A stretch of 64,000 nucleotides of DNA from Bradyrhizobium sp. 195 (lineage in GTDB: Bacteria; Pseudomonadota; Alphaproteobacteria; Rhizobiales; Xanthobacteraceae): NCBI RefSeq assembly GCF_023101665.1, contig NZ_CP082161.1:2666001-2730000 (forward strand). Reading direction: 5' to 3'. Positions within the stretch are counted from its first letter, which is position 1. Each line of letters begins with the position of its first letter. Below, piece after piece: positions 27,098 through 35,989 of this stretch. Under the pieces are notes generated by a model. It was not told the DNA's origin, did no database searches, and worked only from the letters and a program-made list of their open reading frames with translations. Position numbers and translations under genes: made by a program.

Positions 27098-27098
27098 C

Positions 27099-28364
27099 AT
27101 GAGCGGCCCTCTCAGTGGAATTCGAGTCGTGGATTTCTCCCGCGTCCTGGCGGGCCCCTTGTGCGCGAGGACGCTGCAGGATCTCGGCGCCGAGGTCATC
27201 AAGATCGAACCGCCGAGCCCTGATGTCAGTCGGTTCGCGTTTCCGTCGACCGACGGCATGTCAGGCTATTACGCGCAGCAGAATGCCGGCAAACGCAACG
27301 TCAGCATCAATCTCAACGTGCCGGGGGCCTATGAGTTGGTGCTGAAGCTCTGTGACACGGCGGACGTCGTGGTCGAGAATTTCCGCGCTGGCACGCTGAA
27401 TTTCTTCGGGCTCGACTACGATACGCTGTCCAAGCGAAACCCGAAATTGATCTACGCGTCCATCACCGGATATGGGCAGGGCGGCCCCTGGCGCAGCCGG
27501 ATGGCGTATGCGCCGACCGTGCAGGCCGAGGCCGGCTTCACTCATAACAGTATTCGTCACTACGGCGAGGCGTTGACCGAGCCGCGCACCGACAGTCTCT
27601 CGCATGCGGACGTCTACACCGGGTTGCAGGGAGTGATCGCGATCCTCGCGGCTCTCAACAGCCGCCAGAAGACCGGGCAGGGCCAGTACGTGGACATAGC
27701 TATGGCGGCGACGCTGCTGGCGGTCAACGAGCGAGCCCACGTCGATCTGTCCGACGACGACATCGGAGCGGAGCCGGCAGTGCTGGGGGCGACCGACTGC
27801 TCGTTCTTCATCGGGCCGCAAGGCGAAGAGTTCACCGTCGCAACGAGCATCATCGGCAGCCTGACGTTTCCGTCTTGGCTGAGAGCGATGCGCCGCGTCG
27901 ATCTGATCGAGGATCCACGGTTCGCCACCGCGGCCGCGCGCCGGTTGAACTTCGGTCTGCTGCACCAGATCATCCAGTCCTGGATACTGACATTCCCCGA
28001 CATGGCGACGCTCGATGCGCAGTTCGACGAAGCCAAAATCGCGATGGGAGAGATCCGCTCCCTCAAGGAGCTCGCATCTTCCGAGTGGAGCGACTATTGG
28101 GGCGCGGTCCAACGGGTTCCAGATCGAAGCGGCGGGGAATACCGGTTGCCGGGACGACCGTGGCACTTTTCCGGAGACCAATTGTCGCCGATTGGAGCGC
28201 CGGCCTTCCAGGGAGAACACAATTTTGCGGTTTTCGGCGAACTCGGCATCAGCGAAGAAGAGTTGAAGCGCTTGAGCGAGGCAGGCGTTCTGGTCTCCCA
28301 TAGGCGCGCTTTGGAGACCGACGCGGCCGCCAAGACGAAAACCGAGCCCGGACAGGCCGCCTGA
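27099..28364 (+). CDS. Family III CoA transferase (CaiB/BaiF/Frc type)
   Basis: The 421-residue enzyme should move CoA between carboxylic acids. The start at 27099 gives MSGPLSGIRVVDFSRVLAGPLC, the family's opening motif; a longer frame overlaps the crotonase gene. The catalytic aspartate is D171 in LSHADVYTGLQG, matching the position of D169 in formyl-CoA transferase. AGRNVSI-type and VVENFRAGT motifs follow the family. It probably activates the substrate of this operon or recycles CoA, with the crotonase as partner. Confidence 0.92.
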   Translation: MSGPLSGIRVVDFSRVLAGPLCARTLQDLGAEVIKIEPPSPDVSRFAFPSTDGMSGYYAQQNAGKRNVSINLNVPGAYELVLKLCDTADVVVENFRAGTLNFFGLDYDTLSKRNPKLIYASITGYGQGGPWRSRMAYAPTVQAEAGFTHNSIRHYGEALTEPRTDSLSHADVYTGLQGVIAILAALNSRQKTGQGQYVDIAMAATLLAVNERAHVDLSDDDIGAEPAVLGATDCSFFIGPQGEEFTVATSIIGSLTFPSWLRAMRRVDLIEDPRFATAAARRLNFGLLHQIIQSWILTFPDMATLDAQFDEAKIAMGEIRSLKELASSEWSDYWGAVQRVPDRSGGEYRLPGRPWHFSGDQLSPIGAPAFQGEHNFAVFGELGISEEELKRLSEAGVLVSHRRALETDAAAKTKTEPGQAA

Positions 28365-28447
28365 GGAACACACGCGAAAAAGGCTCGTACTGGACATACA
28401 CGAATCCCGCTCGATTTGGTATGGGCTGGGTTTGGAGGTGAAAACCT

Positions 28448-28996
28448 ATGTCCAGTGCGAAGCAGGGCCGTCTCGCCAACAAGGAATGCTCCGTTGCGCG
28501 AGCCATGGAAATCGTCGGTGATCGTTGGTCCATCCTGATTCTGCGGGAGGCGTATTACGGCGTGAAGCGCTTCGACGAGTTCGAGATGTACGTCGGAATC
28601 GCCCCCAACATCCTGAGCGCCAGGTTGAAGAAGCTCGTAACTGCCGGTGTTATGAGGCGGGTACCTCTGCCCGAGCATTCTGGCCGATACGAGTATGTCC
28701 TCACCGACAAGGGCCGCGACTTTTTTCCGGCCTACCTTGCGTTGAAGAAATGGGGTGACGACTGGCTCGCGGAGTCAGAGGGACCGCAGGTCGTGTTTCT
28801 CGATCGCGCGGCGGGACGTCCGATTGAATATCCGGAGCTGAAAAGAGCGGACGGCAAGCCTTTGCGGCTCGAGGACGTCGAGATCGTCCCCGGCGCGGGT
28901 GCCGTGCGCTTCAATCGAACGCGATTTGGCGGCGCTTCAGGCGGCCGCAATGTCGGCAAGCCGGTCGGTGCCGTCTCAAGAGGAAAGCGCAAGTAG
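28448..28996 (+). CDS. HxlR-family transcriptional regulator
   Basis: The 182-residue winged-helix regulator has CSVARAMEIVGDRWSILILREAYYGVKRFDEF followed by IAPNILSARLKKLVTAGVMRR. A perfect GGAGGTGA precedes its ATG by eight bases. It lies 83 bases after the CoA-transferase gene and its last 21 bases overlap the convergent stop of the CoxM-type gene, so it could be the local regulator of either operon. A C-terminal Gly/Arg/Lys-rich tail is present. I found no clear palindrome in its short upstream region. Confidence 0.9.
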   Translation: MSSAKQGRLANKECSVARAMEIVGDRWSILILREAYYGVKRFDEFEMYVGIAPNILSARLKKLVTAGVMRRVPLPEHSGRYEYVLTDKGRDFFPAYLALKKWGDDWLAESEGPQVVFLDRAAGRPIEYPELKRADGKPLRLEDVEIVPGAGAVRFNRTRFGGASGGRNVGKPVGAVSRGKRK

Positions 28997-29830
28997 AGCT
29001 CGGCCGAGCTCGATCCGGATCAAGTCCGCGCGATATTCGGCCGGTGCATATCGGTCCGAGAGGCATTCGGTGATATCACCGACCATCTTGGCGGCTTCGC
29101 CGATGTTGTCCTGAGAGAGAGCCTTGCCGATCAGGAAGTCGGACGCTGCCCTGCCCACGAAGGCGTGGTTCGCTGCACCGGTGATGCCGATGGAAACGTC
29201 GGCGACGATATCGCCCTGCATTTGCACCCCTGCCGCGACCCCTACGACGGCAAACCCGCTCGCCGGATGCCGGATCTTTCGATAGGTGTAGCGCGTGCCC
29301 GGTTTTGGCCTCGGGATGCGGATAGCGGCAAGAACTTCGTCTGGCTCCAGGGCCGTCGTGAAGATATCGACGAAAAAGTCTTCCGCCGGTACGGTGCGAC
29401 GTCCGGCTGCACCAGCGATTTCGATTTCCGCCCGCAGCGCCAAGACGACGGCTGGCCAGTCTGCCGCCGGGTCGGCATTCGCCAACGAACCGCCGATCGT
29501 GCCGCGGTTACGTACCTGGGGATCCGCGAGAACGTTGGCTGCCTCCCGGAAGACCGGGAATATTTGATTCAACGGCTCGGAAGCTAACAGCTCAGCGTGG
29601 GTCGTAAGCGCGCCGATCTTGACGTGGGTTTCGCCGACTTCGATCCCCTTGATTTCGGAGATGCCTCCGATGTCGATCAAAAGTTCGGGCGAAGCCAGCC
29701 GCAACTTCAGCGCTGGAAGCAGGGTATGGCCGCCGGCCAGGAGCTTCGCTCCGTCGGGATTGTCGCGCAACAGCTCGATCGCCTGGGCGAGGGAGGACGC
29801 GCGGACATAATCGAATGCAGCGGGGATCAT
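28976..29830 (-). CDS. FAD-binding medium subunit of a CO-dehydrogenase-type molybdenum hydroxylase
   Basis: The 284-residue CoxM/CutM-like protein passes electrons from the Fe-S clusters to FAD. The FAD motifs are AGGHTLLPALKLRLA (32-46) and TIGGSLANADPAADWP. It is last in the operon small-large-medium, adjoining the large-subunit stop. It ends inside the 3' end of the convergent HxlR gene. No CO-specific feature can be judged from this subunit. Confidence 0.93.
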   Translation of the reverse strand: MIPAAFDYVRASSLAQAIELLRDNPDGAKLLAGGHTLLPALKLRLASPELLIDIGGISEIKGIEVGETHVKIGALTTHAELLASEPLNQIFPVFREAANVLADPQVRNRGTIGGSLANADPAADWPAVVLALRAEIEIAGAAGRRTVPAEDFFVDIFTTALEPDEVLAAIRIPRPKPGTRYTYRKIRHPASGFAVVGVAAGVQMQGDIVADVSIGITGAANHAFVGRAASDFLIGKALSQDNIGEAAKMVGDITECLSDRYAPAEYRADLIRIELGRALLALSS

Positions 29831-32199
29831 CAGGCGGCTCCTGCGCGTGCGTTGCGTACTGCGGCCCAGATTCGTGGGGGTGTGAGCGGCATATCGAGAT
29901 GTTTGATGCCGAATGGCGACAACGCATCGAGCACGGCGTGGACCATGCAGGGCGGAGCAGCGATCGAGCCGCTCTCACCGATGCCCTTCACGCCGATCGG
30001 ATTGGTCGGCGACGGCGTTTCCTGAAACAAGGATCGGATGTTCGGTACGTGCTCCGCGCGCGGAACGGCATAGTCGAGCAGCGAACCGGTCAGGAGCTGG
30101 CCGTTCTCGGGGTCGTAGCTGACTTCTTCATAAAGGGCTTGAGCGATGCCCTGCACGACGCCGCCATGGATTTGGCCCGCCGCCAGAAGCGGGTTGATCA
30201 ACGTCCCGACATCGTCCACCGCGACATAGTCGAGAATGTCGACCGCTCCGGTCTGGGGATCGACCTCGACATAAGCGAGGTGGACCCCTGACGGGGCGCC
30301 CATGCCGGTAGGATCATAAAAAACCGTCTCGTCGAGGCCGGGGGCCACCCCGTCGGGCAACTGATGGCCGACATATGCCATGCGCGCCACCTTGGAGAAG
30401 GTCAGCGGGGCGATATCGGTGCCGGGTACGGTGAATGCGCCCGCCGAATAGGAAACGTCCTTCTCGTCCACCTCCAACATGCCCGCGGCGATCTTCTTGG
30501 CCTTGGCGATGACCTGGTGAGCAGACACATGAACGCTCGATCCGCCGACCGCCATGGAGCGTGAGTTGAACGTGCCGTGTCCGGCTTGCACCTGGCGCGT
30601 GTCGCCCTGAACGATCTCGATATCGTCTATCGGAATTTGCAAAACGTCCGCAGCGATTTGCGAGAGCGACGTGGCATGGCCTTGCCCCTGGCTCATTGAG
30701 CCGGAGTAAATAGTGGCCCGGCCACTGGAATCAATGCTGACGCGAGCGCTTTCCCAGCCTCCGCGGTTGAACCCGCCGGGAGCCAAACGGCGTGATGGAG
30801 CCATGCCGCACATATGCGTGTAGGCAGCGACTCCAATGCCGCGGTAGATGCCGGTCCCGCGCAAGCGCTCGCATTCTTCACGGCGTCTTTCATAATCGAA
30901 TGCCTCGAGCGCTTTGTCCATCAATGCGTGATAATCGCCGCTGTCGTACATCACGCCGGTGCTGCCATACGGCCGGTAAGGGAAATCCGACGAATGAAGC
31001 AGGTTCTTTCGTCGGACATCCACCTGATCGAGATTGAGATGACGCGCCACGGCATCGATGGCGCGTTCCGCGATGTAAGCTCCTTCGGGCCGGCCATAGC
31101 CGCGGTAGGCGTCTACTGGCACCGTATTGGTGACGACGACCCGGGAAAATGCTTCGTAATTGTCGATCTTGTAGGTCCCGGTTCCGAAGTTGACCGTGTT
31201 CACGGTAGGGCCGCCGGTCGCCATGTTTGACAGATAGGCTCCGACATTCCCAAGCGTACTGACTTTGAGGCCGAGTATCCTTCCATCGTTCGTGAAAGCG
31301 ACCTCGATATCCTCGGTATGGGCGCGGCCGTGGCTGGTTGATTGATGGCTCTCCGAGCGGGTCTCCCACCACTTCACCGGTGCGTTCAATTCGCGAGCGA
31401 GATAGGGGCAGAGCAGATCTTCCGGGTACAGATGCATCTTGGCACCGAAGCCACCCCCGATATCGGGCGCGACCACGCGCAATTGATGTTCGGGAATGCC
31501 GACTGTCTCCGCGATCCAGCGCCGGTGCATATGAGGAACCTGGCTGCCGATATAAACCGTGAGCGTGCCGTCGGGCTCTGGCGCGGCGATGATCGCGCGC
31601 GTCTCCATGCAAGTCGGAATCAAGCGGTTATTGATGACGCGAAGACTGATGACCTGATCCGCTTCCCGATTTGCCTTGGTGTAATCGCCCCCCTTGACCT
31701 GATAGAGGGTTGTGACGTTGCCCGGTACGTTCTCGTGAAGCTGCGGCGCGCCCCGCTGGACGGCGGCCGCCTCTTCGGTCACCGCGGGCAGCACCTCGTA
31801 ATCGACCTCGATCAGCCCGACTGCATCGTAGGCCTGTGCCAGTGTCTCCGCCACCACCAGCGCCACGCATTCTCCGACGAAGCGAACGCGGTCGGTCGCG
31901 ATCACCGGGCGGACCGGCACCTTGCTGCCGGGAATAATCCAGTTGGGCACGATAGGACCGATCCTATCGACAAGCGCCTCGCCGGAAAGAACCAGGCGAA
32001 CTCCGGGCGCCGCTTTCGCATGCGACAGATCGATGCTGCTGATCGTGGCGTGGGCGTGTGGCGATCGGAGTATCGCCATGTGCAGCATGCCCGGCAGCTT
32101 GATGTCGTCGACGTAACGGCCCCTGCCGGCGAGTAGTTTGTGGTCCTCGCGTCGCCTGAGCGGCTGGCCGACGTGTCGTTTTCCGGTCGAAATGGTCAT
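29830..32199 (-). CDS. Molybdopterin large subunit of a CoxL-like hydroxylase
   Basis: The 789-residue catalytic subunit binds the molybdopterin-cytosine cofactor. It has DIGGGFGAKMHLYPEDLL (Moco contact), VDAYRGYGRPEG in the place of the CO-dehydrogenase active-site loop, and GVKGIGESGSIAAPP with the catalytic glutamate. True (form I) CO dehydrogenase has an AYRCSFR loop; AYRGYGR lacks the Cys, so this is a form-II-type enzyme acting on an organic substrate. No signal peptide, so cytoplasmic, unlike the two IorB proteins. Its GTG/ATG overlaps the small-subunit stop by 4 bases. The neighbouring FAH, crotonase and CoA-transferase genes suggest an aromatic or heterocyclic acyl-CoA (2-furoyl-CoA dehydrogenase has this subunit pattern), not verified. 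Confidence 0.93.
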   Translation of the reverse strand: MTISTGKRHVGQPLRRREDHKLLAGRGRYVDDIKLPGMLHMAILRSPHAHATISSIDLSHAKAAPGVRLVLSGEALVDRIGPIVPNWIIPGSKVPVRPVIATDRVRFVGECVALVVAETLAQAYDAVGLIEVDYEVLPAVTEEAAAVQRGAPQLHENVPGNVTTLYQVKGGDYTKANREADQVISLRVINNRLIPTCMETRAIIAAPEPDGTLTVYIGSQVPHMHRRWIAETVGIPEHQLRVVAPDIGGGFGAKMHLYPEDLLCPYLARELNAPVKWWETRSESHQSTSHGRAHTEDIEVAFTNDGRILGLKVSTLGNVGAYLSNMATGGPTVNTVNFGTGTYKIDNYEAFSRVVVTNTVPVDAYRGYGRPEGAYIAERAIDAVARHLNLDQVDVRRKNLLHSSDFPYRPYGSTGVMYDSGDYHALMDKALEAFDYERRREECERLRGTGIYRGIGVAAYTHMCGMAPSRRLAPGGFNRGGWESARVSIDSSGRATIYSGSMSQGQGHATSLSQIAADVLQIPIDDIEIVQGDTRQVQAGHGTFNSRSMAVGGSSVHVSAHQVIAKAKKIAAGMLEVDEKDVSYSAGAFTVPGTDIAPLTFSKVARMAYVGHQLPDGVAPGLDETVFYDPTGMGAPSGVHLAYVEVDPQTGAVDILDYVAVDDVGTLINPLLAAGQIHGGVVQGIAQALYEEVSYDPENGQLLTGSLLDYAVPRAEHVPNIRSLFQETPSPTNPIGVKGIGESGSIAAPPCMVHAVLDALSPFGIKHLDMPLTPPRIWAAVRNARAGAA

Positions 32200-32678
32200 G
32201 CCACGTCCCCCTTCGATGCGAGGCTTTCGACGGCGCGCACGATGTTATGATAGCCAGTGCACCGGCAGATGTTTCCGGCAAGACCGTGTCGTATCTCGCG
32301 CTCGCTGGGATTGGCGTTTTCTTTCAACAAATTCCGCACGCCCATGACCATACCTGGCGTGCAGAAGCCGCATTGAAGCGCGTGGTGATCTTGAAACGCC
32401 GCCTGAACACGGTCGAGACCGCCGCCGCCGGCCACGCCCTCGATCGTCGTGATGGACGTGCCATCGGCCATCACGGCGAGGACAGTGCAGGATTTCACCG
32501 CTTGTCCATCGATCTCGACGGTACAGGCGCCGCATTGAGAAGTGTCGCACCCAACATGCGTGCCGGTGAGGCCGAGATCCTCCCGGATGAGATGGACAAG
32601 CAATCTGCGCGCCTCGACGGTCACCGTCCTGCGCGAACCATTGATCTCGATTGTCACTTCATGCGGAACGGCCGGCAT
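32196..32678 (-). CDS. 2Fe-2S small subunit of a CoxS-like hydroxylase
   Basis: The 160-residue subunit has plant-type cluster ligands C44, C49, C52 and C64 (CDTSQCGACTVEIDG) and the second cluster C103, C106, C138 and C140 (CGFCTPGMVMG, CRCTGYHNI). It is first in the operon, with a 4-base ATGA overlap into the large subunit. A 25-bp palindrome with AGTCACT arms lies 36-60 bases upstream of its start, and the divergent HxlR gene begins beyond it. Confidence 0.94.
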   Translation of the reverse strand: MPAVPHEVTIEINGSRRTVTVEARRLLVHLIREDLGLTGTHVGCDTSQCGACTVEIDGQAVKSCTVLAVMADGTSITTIEGVAGGGGLDRVQAAFQDHHALQCGFCTPGMVMGVRNLLKENANPSEREIRHGLAGNICRCTGYHNIVRAVESLASKGDVA

Positions 32679-32713
32679 AATTCCTCCCGCGGTTAGTTTG
32701 ATGCTTTACTTGT

Positions 32714-32738
32714 AGTCACTCTAATAATAATAGTGACT
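32714..32738. promoter_or_regulatory. 25-bp palindrome (AGTCACT-N11-AGTGACT) between coxS-like and hxlR genes
   Basis: Perfect 7-bp arms AGTCACT/AGTGACT flank an A/T-only-plus-one spacer CTAATAATAAT. It lies between the divergent small-subunit gene (start 32678) and the HxlR gene (start 32823), so it probably controls one or both. The same arms and spacer length recur at 55343-55367, upstream of the Fe-alcohol dehydrogenase gene. The HxlR protein encoded beside it is the natural candidate binder. Confidence 0.65.
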
Positions 32739-32822
32739 TTGGGCAAGAGCTTTTTGCCGTCGCTCCGAGATTTCGGATGCGGTACCTCTGTTTGTGTGAT
32801 TGCTTGAATGGGCCAATGACGG

Positions 32823-33314
32823 ATGCGATTGAAAAGCTTTGAAGGAATGGCGTGTTCTATCGCCGGCGTACTGGACGCCGTCGGAGACCGCTGGGCCTTT
32901 TTGATCCTACGTGACCTCTCGTTGGGGGTAAGCAGGTACGAGGATCTGAAGAAGTCGAGCGGCATTACCCATGCCACCCTGTCTGATCGGCTAAAACATC
33001 TCGAACGAAACGGATTGATCGAGCGTCGTCTCTATCAGACCGGACCCGATCGTTATGAGTATTTCCTGTCCATAAGAGGCTGGGACGTGGCTCTCGTGAT
33101 TCAGGCGCTCGCTCAGGTCGGCGACAAATGGGCAGTGACCGGGAGCGCCGGCCCTCCACTCGAATTCATCAACAAGAGCGGGGGCAGCCGGGTGAAGCTG
33201 GCGATTGTTGATGAAGATACGGGTGCGACGGTCCGCTTGAGGGATGTTCGGCCGAAGGCCGGCCCGGGCGCCGACGACCTGGTGAGATGGCGGATATCCA
33301 AAGTCGCACCATAG
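32823..33314 (+). CDS. HxlR-family transcriptional regulator
   Basis: The 163-residue regulator has the HxlR core FEGMACSIAGVLDAVGDRWAFLILRDLSLGVSRYEDL and ITHATLSDRLKHLERNGLIERR. It is divergent from the CoxSLM-type operon across the AGTCACT palindrome, so it is the likely local regulator. The ATG has no strong ribosome-binding site (ACGG only), which would keep expression low. The C-terminal part is short and contains FINKSGGSRVKLAIVDEDTG. Confidence 0.88.
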   Translation: MRLKSFEGMACSIAGVLDAVGDRWAFLILRDLSLGVSRYEDLKKSSGITHATLSDRLKHLERNGLIERRLYQTGPDRYEYFLSIRGWDVALVIQALAQVGDKWAVTGSAGPPLEFINKSGGSRVKLAIVDEDTGATVRLRDVRPKAGPGADDLVRWRISKVAP

Positions 33315-33475
33315 CGGTCGAGCAGGCTTGTGGTTCCGGGGGCGCCAATGGAGTCGCCGGTCGTTCAATCGCGAACCAGAGGTGAGCTACGTCCTTGTAA
33401 CGAGTATTGCAATCGGGCGCATGGGCGGTCAGCCCCCACAGCTGCTGGCGCCGCTGGCACCATGACAAATGAGAG

Positions 33476-33496
33476 GGCCCGCCAAGCAGGCGGGCC
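33476..33496. terminator. Hairpin between hxlR and glutaredoxin genes
   Basis: Perfect 8-bp arms GGCCCGCC/GGCGGGCC with a 5-nt loop stand between two convergent genes. A T-rich stretch (CTTAGTGTTGTT) follows on the plus strand, and a weaker one on the minus strand, so it may end both transcripts. Confidence 0.55.
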
Positions 33497-33516
33497 TTAG
33501 TGTTGTTGCGGCTAGC

Positions 33517-33846
33517 TCAGGACGAGTGCGCGACTTGCTGCTCTTGCGACAGCAATTGTTGCAATTCGCCCGACTGGAACATTTCCGTGACGATGTCACA
33601 GCCGCCGACGAATTCGCCGCGCACGTAGAGTTGCGGAATCGTCGGCCAATCCGAATACGCCTTGATTCCTTGCCGCAATTCCTCGGATTGGTAGATGTCG
33701 TGCGACTTGTACGTCACGTCCAGATGATCGAGGATCCGAACGACCTGCGCCGAAAATCCGCAGGCCGGCGAGCTCGGCGATCCCTTCATGAACAGCACGA
33801 CTTCGTTTGCATTGACCTCGCTGCTTATGAAGTCTGCGATCGTCAT
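33517..33846 (-). CDS. Monothiol CGFS glutaredoxin (GrxD type)
   Basis: The start at 33846 follows CAGGAGAAG on the minus strand and gives a 109-residue single-domain CGFS glutaredoxin; in-frame sequence upstream to 33999 lacks conservation. Motifs: CGFS at 29-32, WPTIPQLYVRGEFVGGCDIV with the cis-Pro glutathione site and TEMFQSGEL. This family binds a glutathione-ligated 2Fe-2S cluster and helps BolA-linked iron homeostasis. The residues before CGFS (GSPSSPACGFS) differ from the usual GTPxxPQCGFS, and no bolA is adjacent, so it may be an accessory copy. It could supply Fe-S clusters to the nearby molybdenum hydroxylases, which is inference. Confidence 0.88.
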   Translation of the reverse strand: MTIADFISSEVNANEVVLFMKGSPSSPACGFSAQVVRILDHLDVTYKSHDIYQSEELRQGIKAYSDWPTIPQLYVRGEFVGGCDIVTEMFQSGELQQLLSQEQQVAHSS

Positions 33847-34146
33847 CGGTCTTCTCCTGCCGCTGTCAGTCACCAAGTCGATACAATTCGCTGAGAACGA
33901 AAGGGCGCCCTGGCGGATACGCCCTTTACGATCAACGTGGTCAGCCGAGCGAGATCTCTCGCGGACCCGGCTTCGCTTCCCGAACGACACAGATGTCACT
34001 TGAATTTTAATAGAAAGTCAATACCGAAAAGGAACTTGGGAATTTGAAGTCCCGCGCTAATATCGTCGCTCGGACAACCGAGGCTGTGGCGCATTCGGCG
34101 GACAGATCGAGGCCACAAAGTCGGTCCGTACCAAGGGGGGTAAAAC

Positions 34147-35844
34147 GTGGAACGGTTTTGGCTGGAGAATTATCCCGACGGCGTGCCGGCGGATATCAAC
34201 GTCGATCAATTTCCGTCATTGATCGAAATGTTTGAAGCGAGCTTTGCGAAATTTGGAGACCGTAAAGCGGCCATCTGCATGGACAAGGCAGTCACCTACC
34301 GCGAGCTCGACGAGATGTCGGGTGCAATCGGCGCCTACCTGCAGAGCAAGGGCCTGGCAAAAGGAAGCCGGGTTGCGGTGATGATGCCGAACGTTCTCCA
34401 GAATCCGATTGCTGGTGCGGCGGCTTTGCGCGCGGGCTGCACGGTTGTGAACGTCAATCCTCTCTACACGCCTCGAGAGCTCGAGCATCAGTTGATCGAT
34501 TCGGGCGCGGAAGCGATCTTCATACTCGAGAACTTTGCTTCGACCTTGGAAAAGGTGCTGCCAAGGACGAACGTCAAGCACATCGTCATCTGCTCGATGG
34601 GGGAGTTGCTCGGTCCAAAGGGGGTTCTCGTAAACCTTGTCGTGCGCAAGGTGAAGAAGATGGTCCCTGCCTATGCGCTTCCGGGCGCCGTCTCGTTCAA
34701 GAATGCGCTGTCGGCAGGCCGGAAGATGAAGTTGAAGAGGCCTGATATCGGCCCAGACGACGTTGCCTTCCTGCAATACACCGGAGGCACCACCGGCGTC
34801 TCGAAAGGAGCGACCTTGCTCCATCGCAATTTGGTGGCCAACGTCCTTCAAATTCATGCCTGGAGCGAGCCTGCTTTCCGCAGTGTTCCCGCAGGCGAAC
34901 CTTTGCTGACGGTGTGCGCGCTGCCGCTGTATCATATCTTCGCGCTTACCGTTTGCTTCTTGGTCTCGGTGCGGATCGGCGGTGCCAATCTTCTGATCGT
35001 AAACCCGCGGGATATCGATGGCTTCGTCAAGGAGCTCCGCAAATACAGGATTCACAGTTTTCCGGCCGTCAACACGCTGTTCAATGGGCTCCTGCGCCAT
35101 CCCGACTTCAAGAACGTGGATTTTTCGCAGTTGCGGATGGCGATCGGTGGAGGAATGGCAACTCAAAAGGCCGTGGCGGACAAGTGGCTTGCGGTGACGG
35201 GCAGTGTCCTTTCCGAGGGCTACGGTCTGTCCGAGACCTCACCGACGCTGACGGCCACGCTGCCGACCATGACGGAGTTTTCCGGCACGATCGGCTTGCC
35301 GCTTCCATCGACCTATATCTCGATCCGCGACGATGAAGGAATCGAACTCCCGATCGGAGAAGCCGGCGAGATCTGCGGAAAAGGCCCACAGGTGATGTCC
35401 GGCTACTGGAACAGGCCTGATGAGACTGCCCGGGTGATGACCGCCGACGGGTTCTTCCGAACGGGTGACATCGGCGTCATGTCGGCCGACGGATTCACAA
35501 AGATAGTGGACCGCAAGAAGGACATGATCATCGTTTCGGGCTTCAATGTTTATCCGAACGAAGTGGAAGCGGTCATCTCGAGTCACCCAGGGGTGCTGGA
35601 GTGCGCCGCAATCGGCGTGCCGGACGCGAAATCCACCGAGGCGGTGAAAGTCTTTGTTGTTCGTGCCGACCCTCAGCTGACCGCGGAGGAACTCGTCAGT
35701 TTTGCCGGGACCCAGTTGACGCCATACAAGGTTCCGAAGCTGATCGAGTTCAGGTCTGAACTTCCTAAAAGCAATGTCGGGAAGATCTTGCGTCGCGAGC
35801 TGAGGAGTGAAGCGCAAGTAGGCGGCGGGCCGCAGGCTTCATGA
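34147..35844 (+). CDS. Long-chain fatty acyl-CoA synthetase-like ligase (FadD type)
   Basis: The 565-residue ANL-family ligase begins MERFWLENYPDGVPADINVDQFPSLIEMFE, like FadD, from a GTG preceded by AAGGGGGG. AMP-binding motifs are YTGGTTGVSKGATLLHRN (from about residue 212), EGYGLSETSP and FFRTGDIGVMSADGFTKIVDRKKDMIIVSGFNVYPNEVE, and SNVGKILRREL carries the catalytic lysine. It should make long- or medium-chain acyl-CoAs for the beta-oxidation genes to the left. It is a single gene, with no GTTCT operator upstream. Confidence 0.92.
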   Translation: MERFWLENYPDGVPADINVDQFPSLIEMFEASFAKFGDRKAAICMDKAVTYRELDEMSGAIGAYLQSKGLAKGSRVAVMMPNVLQNPIAGAAALRAGCTVVNVNPLYTPRELEHQLIDSGAEAIFILENFASTLEKVLPRTNVKHIVICSMGELLGPKGVLVNLVVRKVKKMVPAYALPGAVSFKNALSAGRKMKLKRPDIGPDDVAFLQYTGGTTGVSKGATLLHRNLVANVLQIHAWSEPAFRSVPAGEPLLTVCALPLYHIFALTVCFLVSVRIGGANLLIVNPRDIDGFVKELRKYRIHSFPAVNTLFNGLLRHPDFKNVDFSQLRMAIGGGMATQKAVADKWLAVTGSVLSEGYGLSETSPTLTATLPTMTEFSGTIGLPLPSTYISIRDDEGIELPIGEAGEICGKGPQVMSGYWNRPDETARVMTADGFFRTGDIGVMSADGFTKIVDRKKDMIIVSGFNVYPNEVEAVISSHPGVLECAAIGVPDAKSTEAVKVFVVRADPQLTAEELVSFAGTQLTPYKVPKLIEFRSELPKSNVGKILRRELRSEAQVGGGPQAS

Positions 35845-35946
35845 GAGCCGGGCGGAGAACTTCACGTCACCAGCAGGACGAAGATCGATCGACGGGCGCG
35901 GGAGGTGTTGCAAGCGCACATTGGCGTAGTTTCAATTCCAGGAATA

Positions 35947-35964
35947 TTGACTATATTTAGACAA
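35947..35964. promoter_or_regulatory. Imperfect palindrome upstream of an hxlR gene
   Basis: TTGACTA-TATT-TAGACAA is an 18-bp inverted repeat with one arm mismatch, 25 bases before the HxlR start codon. Its position suits autoregulation. TTGACT could also be a -35 box, but no -10 at normal spacing is obvious. Confidence 0.45.
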
Positions 35965-35989
35965 GATAAGGACTTTAGGACCCATTTGG

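Noticed and set aside
28976..32678. Aerobic CO dehydrogenase (form I) operon
   Set aside because: The large subunit has AYRGYGR in place of the AYRCSFR loop with the Cys needed for the Cu-Mo centre.
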